Assembly (NCBI RefSeq): GCF_013402915.1 | Contig: NC_050721.1 | Span: forward strand, 1,054,001 to 1,118,000 | Length of the DNA stretch: 64,000 bases | Reading direction: 5' to 3' | DNA from: Zygotorulaspora mrakii | Taxonomy: Eukaryota; Ascomycota; Saccharomycetes; Saccharomycetales; Saccharomycetaceae | Shown here: positions 31,098-39,260 of the stretch, piece by piece | Layout: each line of letters starts with the position of its first letter | Numbering within the stretch: position 1 is the stretch's first letter | The notes under the pieces: generated by a model | The model's input: the letters and a program-made list of their open reading frames with translations, nothing else | Database searches by the model: none | Told to the model about the DNA's origin: nothing | Program-made: the position numbers and the translations under genes

Positions 31098-31476
31098 CGT
31101 CGCCGTCGCAGCCGTACTTCGGCCGCGACGCTGGCGTGCTCAGCAGGTCCGCCGTCTCGAACGTGCTCTTGCCGAAGCAATTGAAATCCGGCGACGCCAG
31201 CCCGTTGCCGTTGTTCACCGGCGAGTTCGTCGCCGCCGTTGTGTTCAGCGTCGTGCACGCACTGCTCCTGGTCCCCGGCCTGTCGCGCCCGTTTCCCGCA
31301 CCGCTGTCCTGGATATTGAGCGACAGCGACTTGTCGCTGCCCTTGTACAACCCTGAGCTGTGCGCCATCGTCAGGGCGTCGTCGCCGTCGCCGTCTGTCT
31401 CCTCTATCTTCGACAGGTCCACGTCCAAGCTGCCGCCAAACACAGGCTCAACGTAGTCTAAGTAGCTGTCAACCAT
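29299..31476 (-). CDS. MSN2/MSN4: Msn2/Msn4-type stress transcription factor, interrupted by an in-frame TAG
   Basis: General stress activator that binds AGGGG elements. From ATG 31474-31476 the frame runs 422 codons to TAG (30208-30210), then continues in the same frame for 302 more codons to 29299; read through it would be about 725 residues (yeast Msn2 704). Before the stop: poly-Gln run, DDYV-like [14 protein letters not shown] activation motif, PKA-type site RRHS (Ser349) followed by RNSISH. After it: [22 protein letters not shown]-type RRRRST, and two C2H2 fingers ([34 protein letters not shown]) with terminal HRKHGDF. Yeast Msn2 has Tyr at the stop position. Synteny (CCS1 side YMR038C, YKL063C and MNR2 nearby) confirms identity. 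Either a nonsense allele, readthrough gene, or base error. Confidence 0.93.
30208..30210 (-). other. In-frame TAG splitting the MSN2/4 gene
   Basis: Codons around it read [16 protein letters not shown]. The S. cerevisiae Msn2 counterpart, from memory, is ELTQILNEYNMNF, so the stop replaces Tyr: one base (TAT/TAC to TAG). The next base is C and the following codon CAT, partly fitting leaky yeast context (CAR YYA). Confidence 0.9.
31064..31095 (-). repeat. CAG/CTG trinucleotide run encoding poly-Gln
   Basis: A run of nearly ten pure CTG units on the + strand encodes Gln in the MSN2/4 N-terminal region; pure triplet runs of this kind vary in length. Confidence 0.75.
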
Positions 31477-31877
31477 TCTGCTACCCACTGATGCTGTCTA
31501 TTATACGTACGGTGAAGCGAGCGGTAAATACTAGAAGACTGTAAAAAACAAACTGAAAACAAATTGAATTAAAATGAAATAAACGAAATAGATGAGCTAA
31601 AATGAACTAGAAAACGACGAAACGTCCAGACGAAATGAGGTCAAATCTATAAGATACGTGAGGCCAAGGCGTGTGCGAGAACTTGTGATAAAACCCACCT
31701 TGTATATTGCTTGTTTATATTCCAGCAACAGCTGCCTCCACCCACATAAACGAACTGCTGTGAATTCCTTTTCCCACAGTCTAAATTTCGCTATTTTGCC
31801 TTATCGTGTGAGACAATTTTCAATTGTTATCCAGAAACACAACAAAAGCCAGACGCAGAATCCTGCATGTGCGGGAC

Positions 31878-31910
31878 AGCGCATGTCATGCGGCACGGCC
31901 GACATGCGCT
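31878..31910. repeat. 10-bp inverted repeat in the GC-rich block
   Basis: AGCGCATGTC (31878-31887) and GACATGCGCT (31901-31910) are perfect reverse complements separated by 13 nt. Confidence 0.8.
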
Positions 31911-31921
31911 CTGGACAGGCC

Positions 31922-31958
31922 CGGACATTCCGGACATTCCGGACATACCGGGACATAC
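31922..31958. repeat. Tandem repeat of CGGACATWC
   Basis: Four adjacent units of 9-10 nt: CGGACATTC twice, CGGACATAC, CGGGACATAC. Confidence 0.8.
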
Positions 31959-32030
31959 CGAACGCAAACAACGACAAACAGCGACAAACTCGGAACCGTC
32001 TGCCCTGCGACAGGACACCACCGCAGCCGA

Positions 32031-32048
32031 CAGCCGGAACACCGGCTG
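32031..32048. repeat. 7-bp-arm hairpin in the GC-rich block
   Basis: CAGCCGG and CCGGCTG flank an AACA loop; a tight GC hairpin. Confidence 0.7.
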
Positions 32049-32369
32049 CGAATTGCGGGCGCCGTGCGCCGCGATACGCCTCGGCGTTTGCGTATGTCCC
32101 GCGCAAGTTGCTGCGTTGCTGCGTTCGGTGTGCTGTGCGGGCGGGTGAGTGCGCCATAAATGGCTTGCTTTGGATTGCCAGTTTGCTATTCTCTGGAGCA
32201 TTGGCATGCGCAACGGGGACAAAAGGTTGCGGCGCGGGCCACAGCGGGGCGCGCTGGTTGTCGTAGTGACGGGCCGCGTCTCAACGGGTGATAGACGGCG
32301 GCGCGAGAATGGCGGGCGCGGAGGGGCGGTGCGGTGCAAGGGTGCGGGTCGTGCGGTCGCGGCGGTCCC

Positions 32370-32407
32370 AGGGCTCCAGGGCTCCAGGGCTCCAGGGCTC
32401 CAGGGCT
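32370..32407. repeat. Tandem AGGGCTCC repeat
   Basis: Four perfect 8-nt units (32370-32401) plus a partial fifth. Confidence 0.85.
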
Positions 32408-32453
32408 TCTGGAAGCTTTGCGGGCGCGGATTTGAGCCGCGGCTTTCGATGTG

Positions 32454-32489
32454 CATCGCTGGACACGGCGCCTGCCGTGTCCAGCGATG
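32454..32489. repeat. Perfect hairpin with 16-bp arms
   Basis: CATCGCTGGACACGGC (32454-32469) and GCCGTGTCCAGCGATG (32474-32489) are exact reverse complements around a 4-nt loop GCCT. It lies about 160 bp upstream of the YKL063C-like start and is the longest uninterrupted stem I found in the window. Confidence 0.9.
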
Positions 32490-32650
32490 GGCCACGAGCA
32501 GATCAGGTTCCACGAGGTCACGTCGCACGTCGCACGCGATGGACGCCAGAAAACAGTTTTAAACGTCACAAGCGTCTGGTGAACGCGATGGTGTCCCCAG
32601 GACTATAGAAGACACCACGAGGGCCGTATTGTGCTGGAGCAGTGGACGTA

Positions 32651-33163
32651 ATGCAAGGTGGTATCAGGAGAAAGAAGGACTTGTTGCCCCGCTACAAGAG
32701 CTCGAATGGGAAATCGGTGCGTGGGGGCTCGAGGCTGCTGACGACGCCAATGAAAAAAGTGCTGGTGTACGTTTTGGCGCTCAGTCTGGTGTTTGCAATG
32801 ATCAGGATCGGCTTTTGGGGGTCCAACAAGGAACCCGAGTTGCGACTGGTCGAGAAGACCATTGCGGACAGTCTCAAACAGAGTTCCGATGCGGAGTACC
32901 CCGGTACGGGGAGCGCAGATGGAGCGGCGTTCCTGGATGGCGGTGCCAACGCCAATGCCAAGCTGGGTGGCAATGGCAATGGCAAGGGCGCCATCGAGGG
33001 GAGCGTCAAGGACAATGCGGAACCCAAGCGAAAAGTCCCCAAGGAACAATTCAACAACGAGGTTGCGAAACAACAAGAGGTCAAGAATTTGGAAAAAGAG
33101 TACAAACCGCCGGTACCCAAGAACCAGGTAAATAACGAAGTCAAAAATAAAATAGAGACATAA
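32651..33163 (+). CDS. Small single-pass Golgi-type membrane protein (YKL063C-like)
   Basis: 170 residues from ATG 32651 (a three-codon open extension lacks ATG). A single hydrophobic segment at about 37-54 (VLVYVLALSLVFAMIRIGFW) follows a basic N-terminus, the topology of a type II Golgi protein. The luminal part is low complexity with Asn-Gly/Ala-Asn repeats and Lys/Glu helices. Identification with S. cerevisiae YKL063C (uncharacterised, Golgi-localised) rests on length, topology and position: divergent from MSN4 and convergent toward MNR2 in both. The first two-thirds is GC-rich like the block upstream. Function unknown. Confidence 0.75.
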   Translation: MQGGIRRKKDLLPRYKSSNGKSVRGGSRLLTTPMKKVLVYVLALSLVFAMIRIGFWGSNKEPELRLVEKTIADSLKQSSDAEYPGTGSADGAAFLDGGANANAKLGGNGNGKGAIEGSVKDNAEPKRKVPKEQFNNEVAKQQEVKNLEKEYKPPVPKNQVNNEVKNKIET

Positions 33164-33202
33164 GTAATACTAGAGTGCAGCTCCTTTCTAATTCGACTCG
33201 AT

Positions 33203-33943
33203 TCATTTTATGTTTCTTTGTAGCGCTTCTTTTCTTTCTTGCCAGATCGTCTTGCCGCTGCATGCGCACACCTGCTTGTCATTCTCCCAGATTCCTGCGC
33301 TGCGTGCAATGACCCCGCAAATGCTGTCCTTTGAGCCTTGGATCTCATGATCTTTGTTTGCTGTTACTACAAAGCTGCGCGCGATCAGTTGCCACACGTT
33401 CAATGGGGCCTTCAGAAACGCCTTTCCGCTGTACAATCTGTCGTCGATATCGCTCTTTGAATTGCATTCTATTGGCTCCTCGAACTTGTACCACACGTCG
33501 CCTGTTGTGGAAGGCCCGCCGGATACATCTCCGGTTTCGTGGATGCTTGCCCAGTACTTGCCTGCTTTCTCGACTCCATTCAAAGTTATATCGAAGAAAG
33601 TACAGTTTTCGCTAACTTCGACTATTCTTGCGAGTCCACGCACGGGTGTGTCCTTGTTCAGATCTATTTTCTCGTGCGTCTCGAGAATGGACACTGCTGA
33701 CGAATTTGGTTTACCTGCTCCTCTAATTATTGCGTCACGACCGCAAGTTTGCAGAGCATTGATGATACTTGATGGGGCAACTGTACCGTTAACGCTTAAT
33801 ATTTGCTTTTCCACGTCAAATTTCAATTCCTTGATTCCGTTGACTCCACTCAAACACTTTGAAATTTCCTTTGTGCATCCATCACAGTGCATTGGGGTTG
33901 CATATGTGGCTTCAAAATTGTTCAAACTCTCTTCGTTAGTCAT
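33203..33943 (-). CDS. CCS1: Ccs1, copper chaperone for superoxide dismutase
   Basis: Delivers copper and oxidises the disulfide of Cu,Zn-SOD (Sod1) in cytosol and mitochondrial intermembrane space. 246 residues (yeast 249). Domain 1 HMA-like with MHCDGC (Cys20, Cys23); domain 2 SOD-like from about 85 with VRGLARIVEV and ASIHETGDVSGGPSTTGDVW; domain 3 with the CxC motif Cys226-Ala-Cys228. Converges with the YKL063C-like gene, 39 bp apart. YMR038C in S. cerevisiae. Confidence 0.97.
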   Translation of the reverse strand: MTNEESLNNFEATYATPMHCDGCTKEISKCLSGVNGIKELKFDVEKQILSVNGTVAPSSIINALQTCGRDAIIRGAGKPNSSAVSILETHEKIDLNKDTPVRGLARIVEVSENCTFFDITLNGVEKAGKYWASIHETGDVSGGPSTTGDVWYKFEEPIECNSKSDIDDRLYSGKAFLKAPLNVWQLIARSFVVTANKDHEIQGSKDSICGVIARSAGIWENDKQVCACSGKTIWQERKEALQRNIK

Positions 33944-34114
33944 ATTGCTCAGTTCAGCGACTGCTTAGTACTACAATTCGTTCTTCAAATTCAACTGTCA
34001 TTCATGTATACAATCTTTGATCTATATATGCAGTACACATTATTTTGGATTTTTTTTTTCATTTCTCCCGTCTTACAAATCGTGACGGGCTCGGTTCCCC
34101 TTAGCTTGCAGAAC

Positions 34115-36943
34115 TTAAAACCCAAATTTTCTCTTCGTATAAACATAAGCAGTATAAGCGAGAAGCACCATGCTTGCAAAAATGCTGATAAACCAGGTTA
34201 ATGAATCTCGTTTTTGACCAGGTACCAAAACGTTCATACCCCAGAGACCGGTGATGACGTTCATGGGCAAAACGACAGTTCCTAATATGGTAATCTTGCC
34301 CAAAACATCGTTCATGTCATTATTGACCTTCGTCATATCAATATTGATCTGTGCCAAATAATTTGAGTGAGATCTGCTTAGAAGTTTTTCATAATGATTC
34401 AAAGATGACACCATTGTAATTATATGATCTTGAATATCACCCAAATACATTCCTATTTCAGACCTGGGTGCAACGTCCCATTGTTCATTACATCTCTTGG
34501 AAAATCCCTTGATAACATCGGCCTTGGATCCTAACAGTCTTGATATACTCATTACTCTTTTACGACATTCACCAATACGTCTCAACATATCACCTTTTTT
34601 CTTCCAACCGATAATATTGGCATTGAATGTTGAATCACCCGTTGATCTTGACCTACTTGACGATGATACCGTTGTTCTGCTTGTTTTGGTGAAGGCTGAT
34701 CTACCCGATGCTCTGTCAAATCCAAAAGATCCGCCATCGGAACTGCCATCATCGGATTCATCACTGGAATCATCACTGGAATCATCACTGTGATGCATCT
34801 TTAATATGGCATCTTCAATATTATAAACTTCGTCTTCAATTAATTCAATCATTGGTGCGAACGAATCTGTTATATCATCAATCAACGCATAAGCAATCCA
34901 ATCAGATGTGACATTTAGATAATCCTTCAACAAACGTGCTCTTCTTCTAACATTAATTGGATGTGGGGTTGGAGCAAAATGAAATGTTAGGACACCAGTT
35001 CGAAACACAATAATATAAACATTCAATGGTTCTAATTCACCTTGACGTGGTTTGTATCTATCACCAGATTTCCTTTTATATTTTTCCTTTTCCTCCTGCT
35101 CCTTTAAATTTTTACGATGTCTAGCAGTTAAGGTTGAATTATATGTAGTTGCCGTCCTGTTTGTTGAGCTTCTTCTTTTATGAAACATTGACTGAAACCA
35201 ATTGGTGCGAGGTTTTGATGTTGAATTCTGTGATCTATGCAAACTTTCCCTCTCAACCATTGGACTTATTGATTCCTGCCTCTCCTTCTTTTTACGAGTA
35301 TATCTCTCGGCAACAATATCGAAACTTCTAAAACAAACAAGATAGTAATCCTTGAATAATTCAACTTTTTCTCTGGCTTCTCCCAAGAAAATATCTTCAG
35401 TTGTCAATGGATGTATCCCGAATGCCTTACTCAAAACTTTCATTTCCTCTTCAGTGGGATTTAAAACATCTAACCAAAATGGTGATATATCATCTTCCTC
35501 TAAATCCGCTTGCAATCCTGACAACCCGTAAGAAGATCTATTGAGCTGTAAATGAGATGCTGTATTTTGAATCAGTTGTGTCCCTGCTTGTGGTTGTCCT
35601 TGATGTGGTGTGCTTGATTTTGTTAATGGTGTCTCAGATTTTTTTGAAGACATTTTATCAGAATAAACTGAACTGATAAATAGGTCGTCAAATTTTTGAC
35701 CGGGCTGCAATAATCCAGAAACCGTAGGTGAATGAATTGTTGAATCTAAATCAATTCTAAAATAGGTGAATCTGAAATGTTCAGGATTATTTGAAACGAT
35801 ATGCGGTGGATATTGTATATTACGTCCAACAAGGAAATTATCACGCATTTGGTCACTATCCATATTTTTGGCCTCTGATGTTTTATAAGATAAGGATGAT
35901 CTTTTCAAATGCCATGGAGCCAGCTTCTTTGGTCTCAAACGTCCTGATTTTAACTGTTCTGCTTCATTGACCTTAGTGTTACCTAACTCTGGCACGTCAA
36001 TACCTGTAACGATTGGTTGAGAAAAAAATATCCCCTCGCGCCCATTTAAATTTGAATCCTCATCGCCTTCGTCTTCATCATCATATTGAAAGTGAAATTC
36101 TTCAGCATCGTCGACTGCTTGCTTTCTGAGTTTTTCAGTTTCTTCTTTCGAGAACTCTTCCAGAACACTGATATCTGGCCACATTTTATCGCTAGTGCTA
36201 TCTTCATCATCCAAGTATAGACAAACATCATCAAGGGACGAGTTCGTCAATGATCCTCTAGATGATGGTCTTGAATTATATCCCTTGCTCTTTGAGCTTT
36301 TTGCTGACCCTGACGCTATACCACTACTATTGTCACCGGCATTGCTCCTCTGTTCTTTGGTTTTATTACGTACATGCTGCATAAGTTCATCAACGTCAAT
36401 CACAACATCCTCTGATCCTAGTGTATTTCTTCTGTGAGGGCCCTGGGGCCTGTTCATGCCACTTCCATACGGATCGCCACCATAGTTCCCATTTTTTGCC
36501 CAAGCTTCCAACTCAGACGGACTTAACCTCGACAGGTTGGATTTTTTGAATAATTCTTGTTCCTTCAATTTTTTGCTGCTATGACTTTTCGTAAGAACAG
36601 CCGGCAATGAGGCTCTGTGCACGAAATTATTCGATAAACTCCTCGCCTTACTACCACCAAGCCGGCTCAAAGTTGGTCGATGGTCAATAAAGGTGTCTCT
36701 CTCCTCTCTTGCGGATGACCCTTCACTTTCATGTAGAATACCCAAAGAATCAGGTTCGTCAAAATCTATATCAGGACGGCCTTTCTCTTTACCAAAAACA
36801 AATGAGTCTCCGTGAAGTTTCGTAAAGCTTTTCCCGTGATGACTATTACGTCCAGGACTGTGATGGGATTCGGATTCATCAGATTTCAAACTTGTATTTG
36901 GCGAGAGCAGCGGCATTTGCTCAGGTTTTTTTTTTCCACTCAT
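34115..36943 (-). CDS. MNR2: Mnr2, vacuolar CorA-type magnesium transporter
   Basis: CorA/Alr family protein that releases Mg2+ from vacuolar stores. 942 residues (yeast 969). Long hydrophilic Ser-rich N-terminus; the CorA funnel from about 500 (DISPFWLDVLNPTEEEM, HPLTTEDI); a variable acidic insert with SDDSSDDSSDESDD (direct repeats near 34751-34795); two C-terminal membrane helices with the Gly-Met-Asn selectivity motif at about 902-904 (TGLWGMNV). Better length and synteny match to MNR2 (YKL064W, beside YET1) than to the related ALR1/ALR2. Confidence 0.94.
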   Translation of the reverse strand: MSGKKKPEQMPLLSPNTSLKSDESESHHSPGRNSHHGKSFTKLHGDSFVFGKEKGRPDIDFDEPDSLGILHESEGSSAREERDTFIDHRPTLSRLGGSKARSLSNNFVHRASLPAVLTKSHSSKKLKEQELFKKSNLSRLSPSELEAWAKNGNYGGDPYGSGMNRPQGPHRRNTLGSEDVVIDVDELMQHVRNKTKEQRSNAGDNSSGIASGSAKSSKSKGYNSRPSSRGSLTNSSLDDVCLYLDDEDSTSDKMWPDISVLEEFSKEETEKLRKQAVDDAEEFHFQYDDEDEGDEDSNLNGREGIFFSQPIVTGIDVPELGNTKVNEAEQLKSGRLRPKKLAPWHLKRSSLSYKTSEAKNMDSDQMRDNFLVGRNIQYPPHIVSNNPEHFRFTYFRIDLDSTIHSPTVSGLLQPGQKFDDLFISSVYSDKMSSKKSETPLTKSSTPHQGQPQAGTQLIQNTASHLQLNRSSYGLSGLQADLEEDDISPFWLDVLNPTEEEMKVLSKAFGIHPLTTEDIFLGEAREKVELFKDYYLVCFRSFDIVAERYTRKKKERQESISPMVERESLHRSQNSTSKPRTNWFQSMFHKRRSSTNRTATTYNSTLTARHRKNLKEQEEKEKYKRKSGDRYKPRQGELEPLNVYIIVFRTGVLTFHFAPTPHPINVRRRARLLKDYLNVTSDWIAYALIDDITDSFAPMIELIEDEVYNIEDAILKMHHSDDSSDDSSDESDDGSSDGGSFGFDRASGRSAFTKTSRTTVSSSSRSRSTGDSTFNANIIGWKKKGDMLRRIGECRKRVMSISRLLGSKADVIKGFSKRCNEQWDVAPRSEIGMYLGDIQDHIITMVSSLNHYEKLLSRSHSNYLAQINIDMTKVNNDMNDVLGKITILGTVVLPMNVITGLWGMNVLVPGQKRDSLTWFISIFASMVLLAYTAYVYTKRKFGF

Positions 36944-37257
36944 TTCCCCTGCGTGAGTCGAAGTATAAAGCCACTTCCAGTACAGATCATGAAGAGCAGC
37001 TCAAAAGTGCTATCTCGTTATATGTCACGACAAACCAACTCCCAATGTCGATATCCGTATATTTACCGATCTGTGGATAGTGCCTATTGCTATATATATA
37101 TATATATTTTTTGAGTGTTATGTTGCGAAGCAAAAAACGTATTTGGAAATAAATTGCATCCAGCTTTCCGATAAACAAGATTTTGCAAACGTCAATTGTA
37201 TATATATCAGTAAAAAAATGTGAAAAAAAAGCTAAATAGTCAGCAAGAGAAACATCC
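36944..37257. other. Intergenic MNR2 promoter / SUB1 3' flank
   Basis: 314 bp with a TA dinucleotide run (about 37091-37108) followed by a T tract. Nothing else recognised. Confidence 0.45.
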
Positions 37258-37965
37258 TCATTCCTCTTCACTCTCATCATCATCTGGTCTGTTCATCTCA
37301 GCTTCAAGGTTCTGTACAAAATCATCATCACTCGTAATTTCAGAAGCATCGGGTTCTGCTTTCACGGGCAGTTCTGCTTTCTGCTTTTCGACTTTCTGTT
37401 TTAATTCCTGTTCTTTTTTCTGTTTATTTGCTAGACCTGGCACGACAAGCTCTGCGTTGGCTTCCCTCTCGTCGTTCTGTCTCTTCTCCTCTTGAGGGAG
37501 CAGTGTTGGAGGTGCCACCTTTTTCCTCTTGCTTGGAGACGAATGATCATTGTCTTCTCTCCTCCTCGAGGATTTCGCTTTCGCATCCGTTTGAGCACCG
37601 CTGCCCTCGTCCTCATCATCAGAAAGTAGACGAACCGTCTTTGTTTTAGGTCTCTTGGAGCCAAATCTTCGCAATGCTTCGTCGATATTAAGTCTGTGTT
37701 TCAAAAGCTCATCATACAGGTCTTCCGTCAATGATATTCCTTTCTTGCCCGGCTTCATCTCACCCGTCGAAGTGTCCATGTAGTACTCCCTGATATCAAT
37801 CAAATTGACATTCCTGAATTGTCTCACTGTAACACGCTTGTTCTTTCCCAGATCAAATATGGCATCTGACGGTGACATGCCCGCTGGTCCATTGCTCATG
37901 CTGTTAGAGGCATCCGCACTACCATCGAACTTTTTTTTATTTCTATATCTATTGTAATACGACAT
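37258..37965 (-). CDS. SUB1: Sub1, PC4-like transcription coactivator
   Basis: Single-strand-DNA-binding coactivator of RNA polymerases II and III, with roles in initiation, termination and genome stability. 235 residues (yeast 292, mainly a shorter tail). PC4 domain at about 33-105: AIFDLGKNKRVTVRQFRNVN, then DIREYYMDTSTGEMKPGKKG and LNIDEALRRF. The C-terminus is charged coiled coil ending in an acidic stretch. A Reb1 consensus (38087-38093) lies 122 bp upstream. YMR039C in S. cerevisiae. Confidence 0.95.
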   Translation of the reverse strand: MSYYNRYRNKKKFDGSADASNSMSNGPAGMSPSDAIFDLGKNKRVTVRQFRNVNLIDIREYYMDTSTGEMKPGKKGISLTEDLYDELLKHRLNIDEALRRFGSKRPKTKTVRLLSDDEDEGSGAQTDAKAKSSRRREDNDHSSPSKRKKVAPPTLLPQEEKRQNDEREANAELVVPGLANKQKKEQELKQKVEKQKAELPVKAEPDASEITSDDDFVQNLEAEMNRPDDDESEEE

Positions 37966-38086
37966 TTCTCAGTGCACTCTTGGACGGGTTGCCGTTGATG
38001 AACGACTGCTGTTGCCTCAATCCACTCTTGTAACTCACTTAAACGTGCTTGTCGTCTGATCGCTTGGCAAGAACATCCGCCGCTAT

Positions 38087-38093
38087 TTACCCG
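38087..38093. promoter_or_regulatory. Reb1 site upstream of SUB1
   Basis: TTACCCG, exact consensus, 122 bp from the SUB1 start codon; followed by G as in the preferred extended site. Confidence 0.6.
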
Positions 38094-38245
38094 GTTTCTT
38101 ATTTTTGCAGTGTTTAACTTGATATACTGTTACAAGAAGAATACTAATGTCAGGATACCGCAAGAAAGATGTCTATCTGTGTGGCGGGTCTTCCCGATCT
38201 CAGAGGAAGTGCCAGCTGTTGTGTCGTGATTCTTGACGATTCAAG

Positions 38246-38494
38246 AGGGGCGAAACAAGAAGGGGCCCTAGAAGCTGTGCCATATCTTGGTAAAACTTTT
38301 GGTGAAGATATACAGAAGGGTGCGGTAATGTATTATAGTGGACAATCTTGACTATGTTGGACAAACTTGACTATGTCAGACTGTCACTAGCTATTACGCT
38401 TCTTGTCCTTTGTTCTGTAAGGCTGAAACGTCATTTGTATAACTCTTGATATAGCAAGAATGACATCTTTTGCCGAGTATAAAAAGAGAAGGGG
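38246..38494 (+). promoter_or_regulatory. Three AGGGG elements plus TATA box upstream of YET gene
   Basis: AGGGG at 38246, 38261 and 38490 are cores of the stress response element bound by Msn2/4; TATAAAAA at 38478-38485 is about 100 bp from the ATG. Together they suggest a stress-inducible TATA promoter; the target factor is the interrupted gene in this same window. Confidence 0.45.
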
Positions 38495-38584
38495 CGAGAA
38501 GAACAAATTTGTGATTAAAACGTCACACAAGGCAAGCAAGACCGTTGAGGACATATTGTTCGGTATTGGAAGCTGAAAGTTAGA

Positions 38585-39208
38585 ATGAGTTTATATTTCA
38601 CGACCCTGTTTGCATTGTTGACCATTGAAATGGTTACACTCTTCATGGTGGTATTACCGTTACCGTTCAGGATAAGAAGGATAATTTATAAGGCCTATTA
38701 TAAATGGTCCTCAAACACCCAGGTGAAAACTGTGTACTATATATTTGGTGGACTTGTAGGATTACTATTCATTGATTCGTGGAAGAGAGCGCAGGTGAAG
38801 GTCTCGTTATACCACCACAAGAAGTACAGTGATGGAAGCACTGATCCATCAGCTGTTACTCCAATCCAGGCATTAGCATCAAGAGCATACAATCAAAGAA
38901 ATGTGTACATATCTGGTTTCATTCTCTACTTCATGGTTTGCATTCCCACTGTAATGACCATCGTAAGGAGACTCATCAAGTATCAGAATTTGATCAACGA
39001 GCAAAATGAAAAGCACCCTGAAGACGCTCAAAAGAAGCAGATTGTCGAAAATAAAGAAATCAATGAACTGAGGGAGAAGTTGAGAGAAAAGGAGGTTTCT
39101 TTGCAAGGTTTGCAGAAGCAAGTTAAGAACTTGGAAGAGTACTTCGACAAACAAAATGCTAACGTAGTGCCTGATTCTGAAAGAGAAACCGAAAAGAAAG
39201 AGCAGTGA
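38585..39208 (+). CDS. YET1: Yet1/Yet2, BAP31-like ER membrane protein
   Basis: ER protein of the BAP31 family; yeast Yet1 with Yet3 associates with the translocon and affects inositol-related gene regulation. 207 residues, the length of Yet1 (206), not the shorter Yet2 (160). Three membrane segments at about 1-22, 46-63 and 105-125, then a C-terminal cytosolic coiled coil (LREKLREKEVSLQGLQKQVK). Single-copy ancestor of the YKL065C/YMR040W pair; both synteny tracks meet here (MNR2 and SUB1 on one side, ARA2 on the other). Confidence 0.9.
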   Translation: MSLYFTTLFALLTIEMVTLFMVVLPLPFRIRRIIYKAYYKWSSNTQVKTVYYIFGGLVGLLFIDSWKRAQVKVSLYHHKKYSDGSTDPSAVTPIQALASRAYNQRNVYISGFILYFMVCIPTVMTIVRRLIKYQNLINEQNEKHPEDAQKKQIVENKEINELREKLREKEVSLQGLQKQVKNLEEYFDKQNANVVPDSERETEKKEQ

Positions 39209-39260
39209 AGAAACAAGGAAGAGTACGAAGTAAGTCCGATAACTGTTTATATGTTTATGT

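Larger units (their letters stand above)
31477..32650. other. Divergent intergenic MSN2/4 / YKL063C-like, with a GC-rich block
   Basis: 1.17 kb. The part next to MSN2/4 (31500-31850) is ordinary AT-rich promoter DNA. From about 31.86 to 32.60 kb the sequence is roughly two-thirds G+C by eye, contains tandem repeats and several hairpins (listed separately), and is open in many frames at once simply because stops are rare. One AGGGG stress element lies at 32322-32326. No frame in it looks like a gene. Confidence 0.6.
37966..38584. other. Divergent promoter SUB1 / YET
   Basis: Reb1 site near SUB1; toward the YET gene, AGGGG stress elements at 38246-38250, 38261-38265 and 38490-38494 and a TATAAAAA box at 38478-38485. 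A 60-codon ATG frame (38169-38351) lies upstream of the TATA box, so it is unlikely to be in the YET leader. Confidence 0.5.

Noticed and set aside
31658..32569. Several long overlapping frames on both strands (up to about 230 codons)
   Set aside because: They lie in the GC-rich block where stops are rare, overlap one another in all frames, mostly lack good starts and have repeat-derived sequence.
38169..38351. 60-codon ATG frame in the SUB1/YET promoter
   Set aside because: It lies upstream of the YET TATA box, has no recognisable content and spans stress elements; likely chance.
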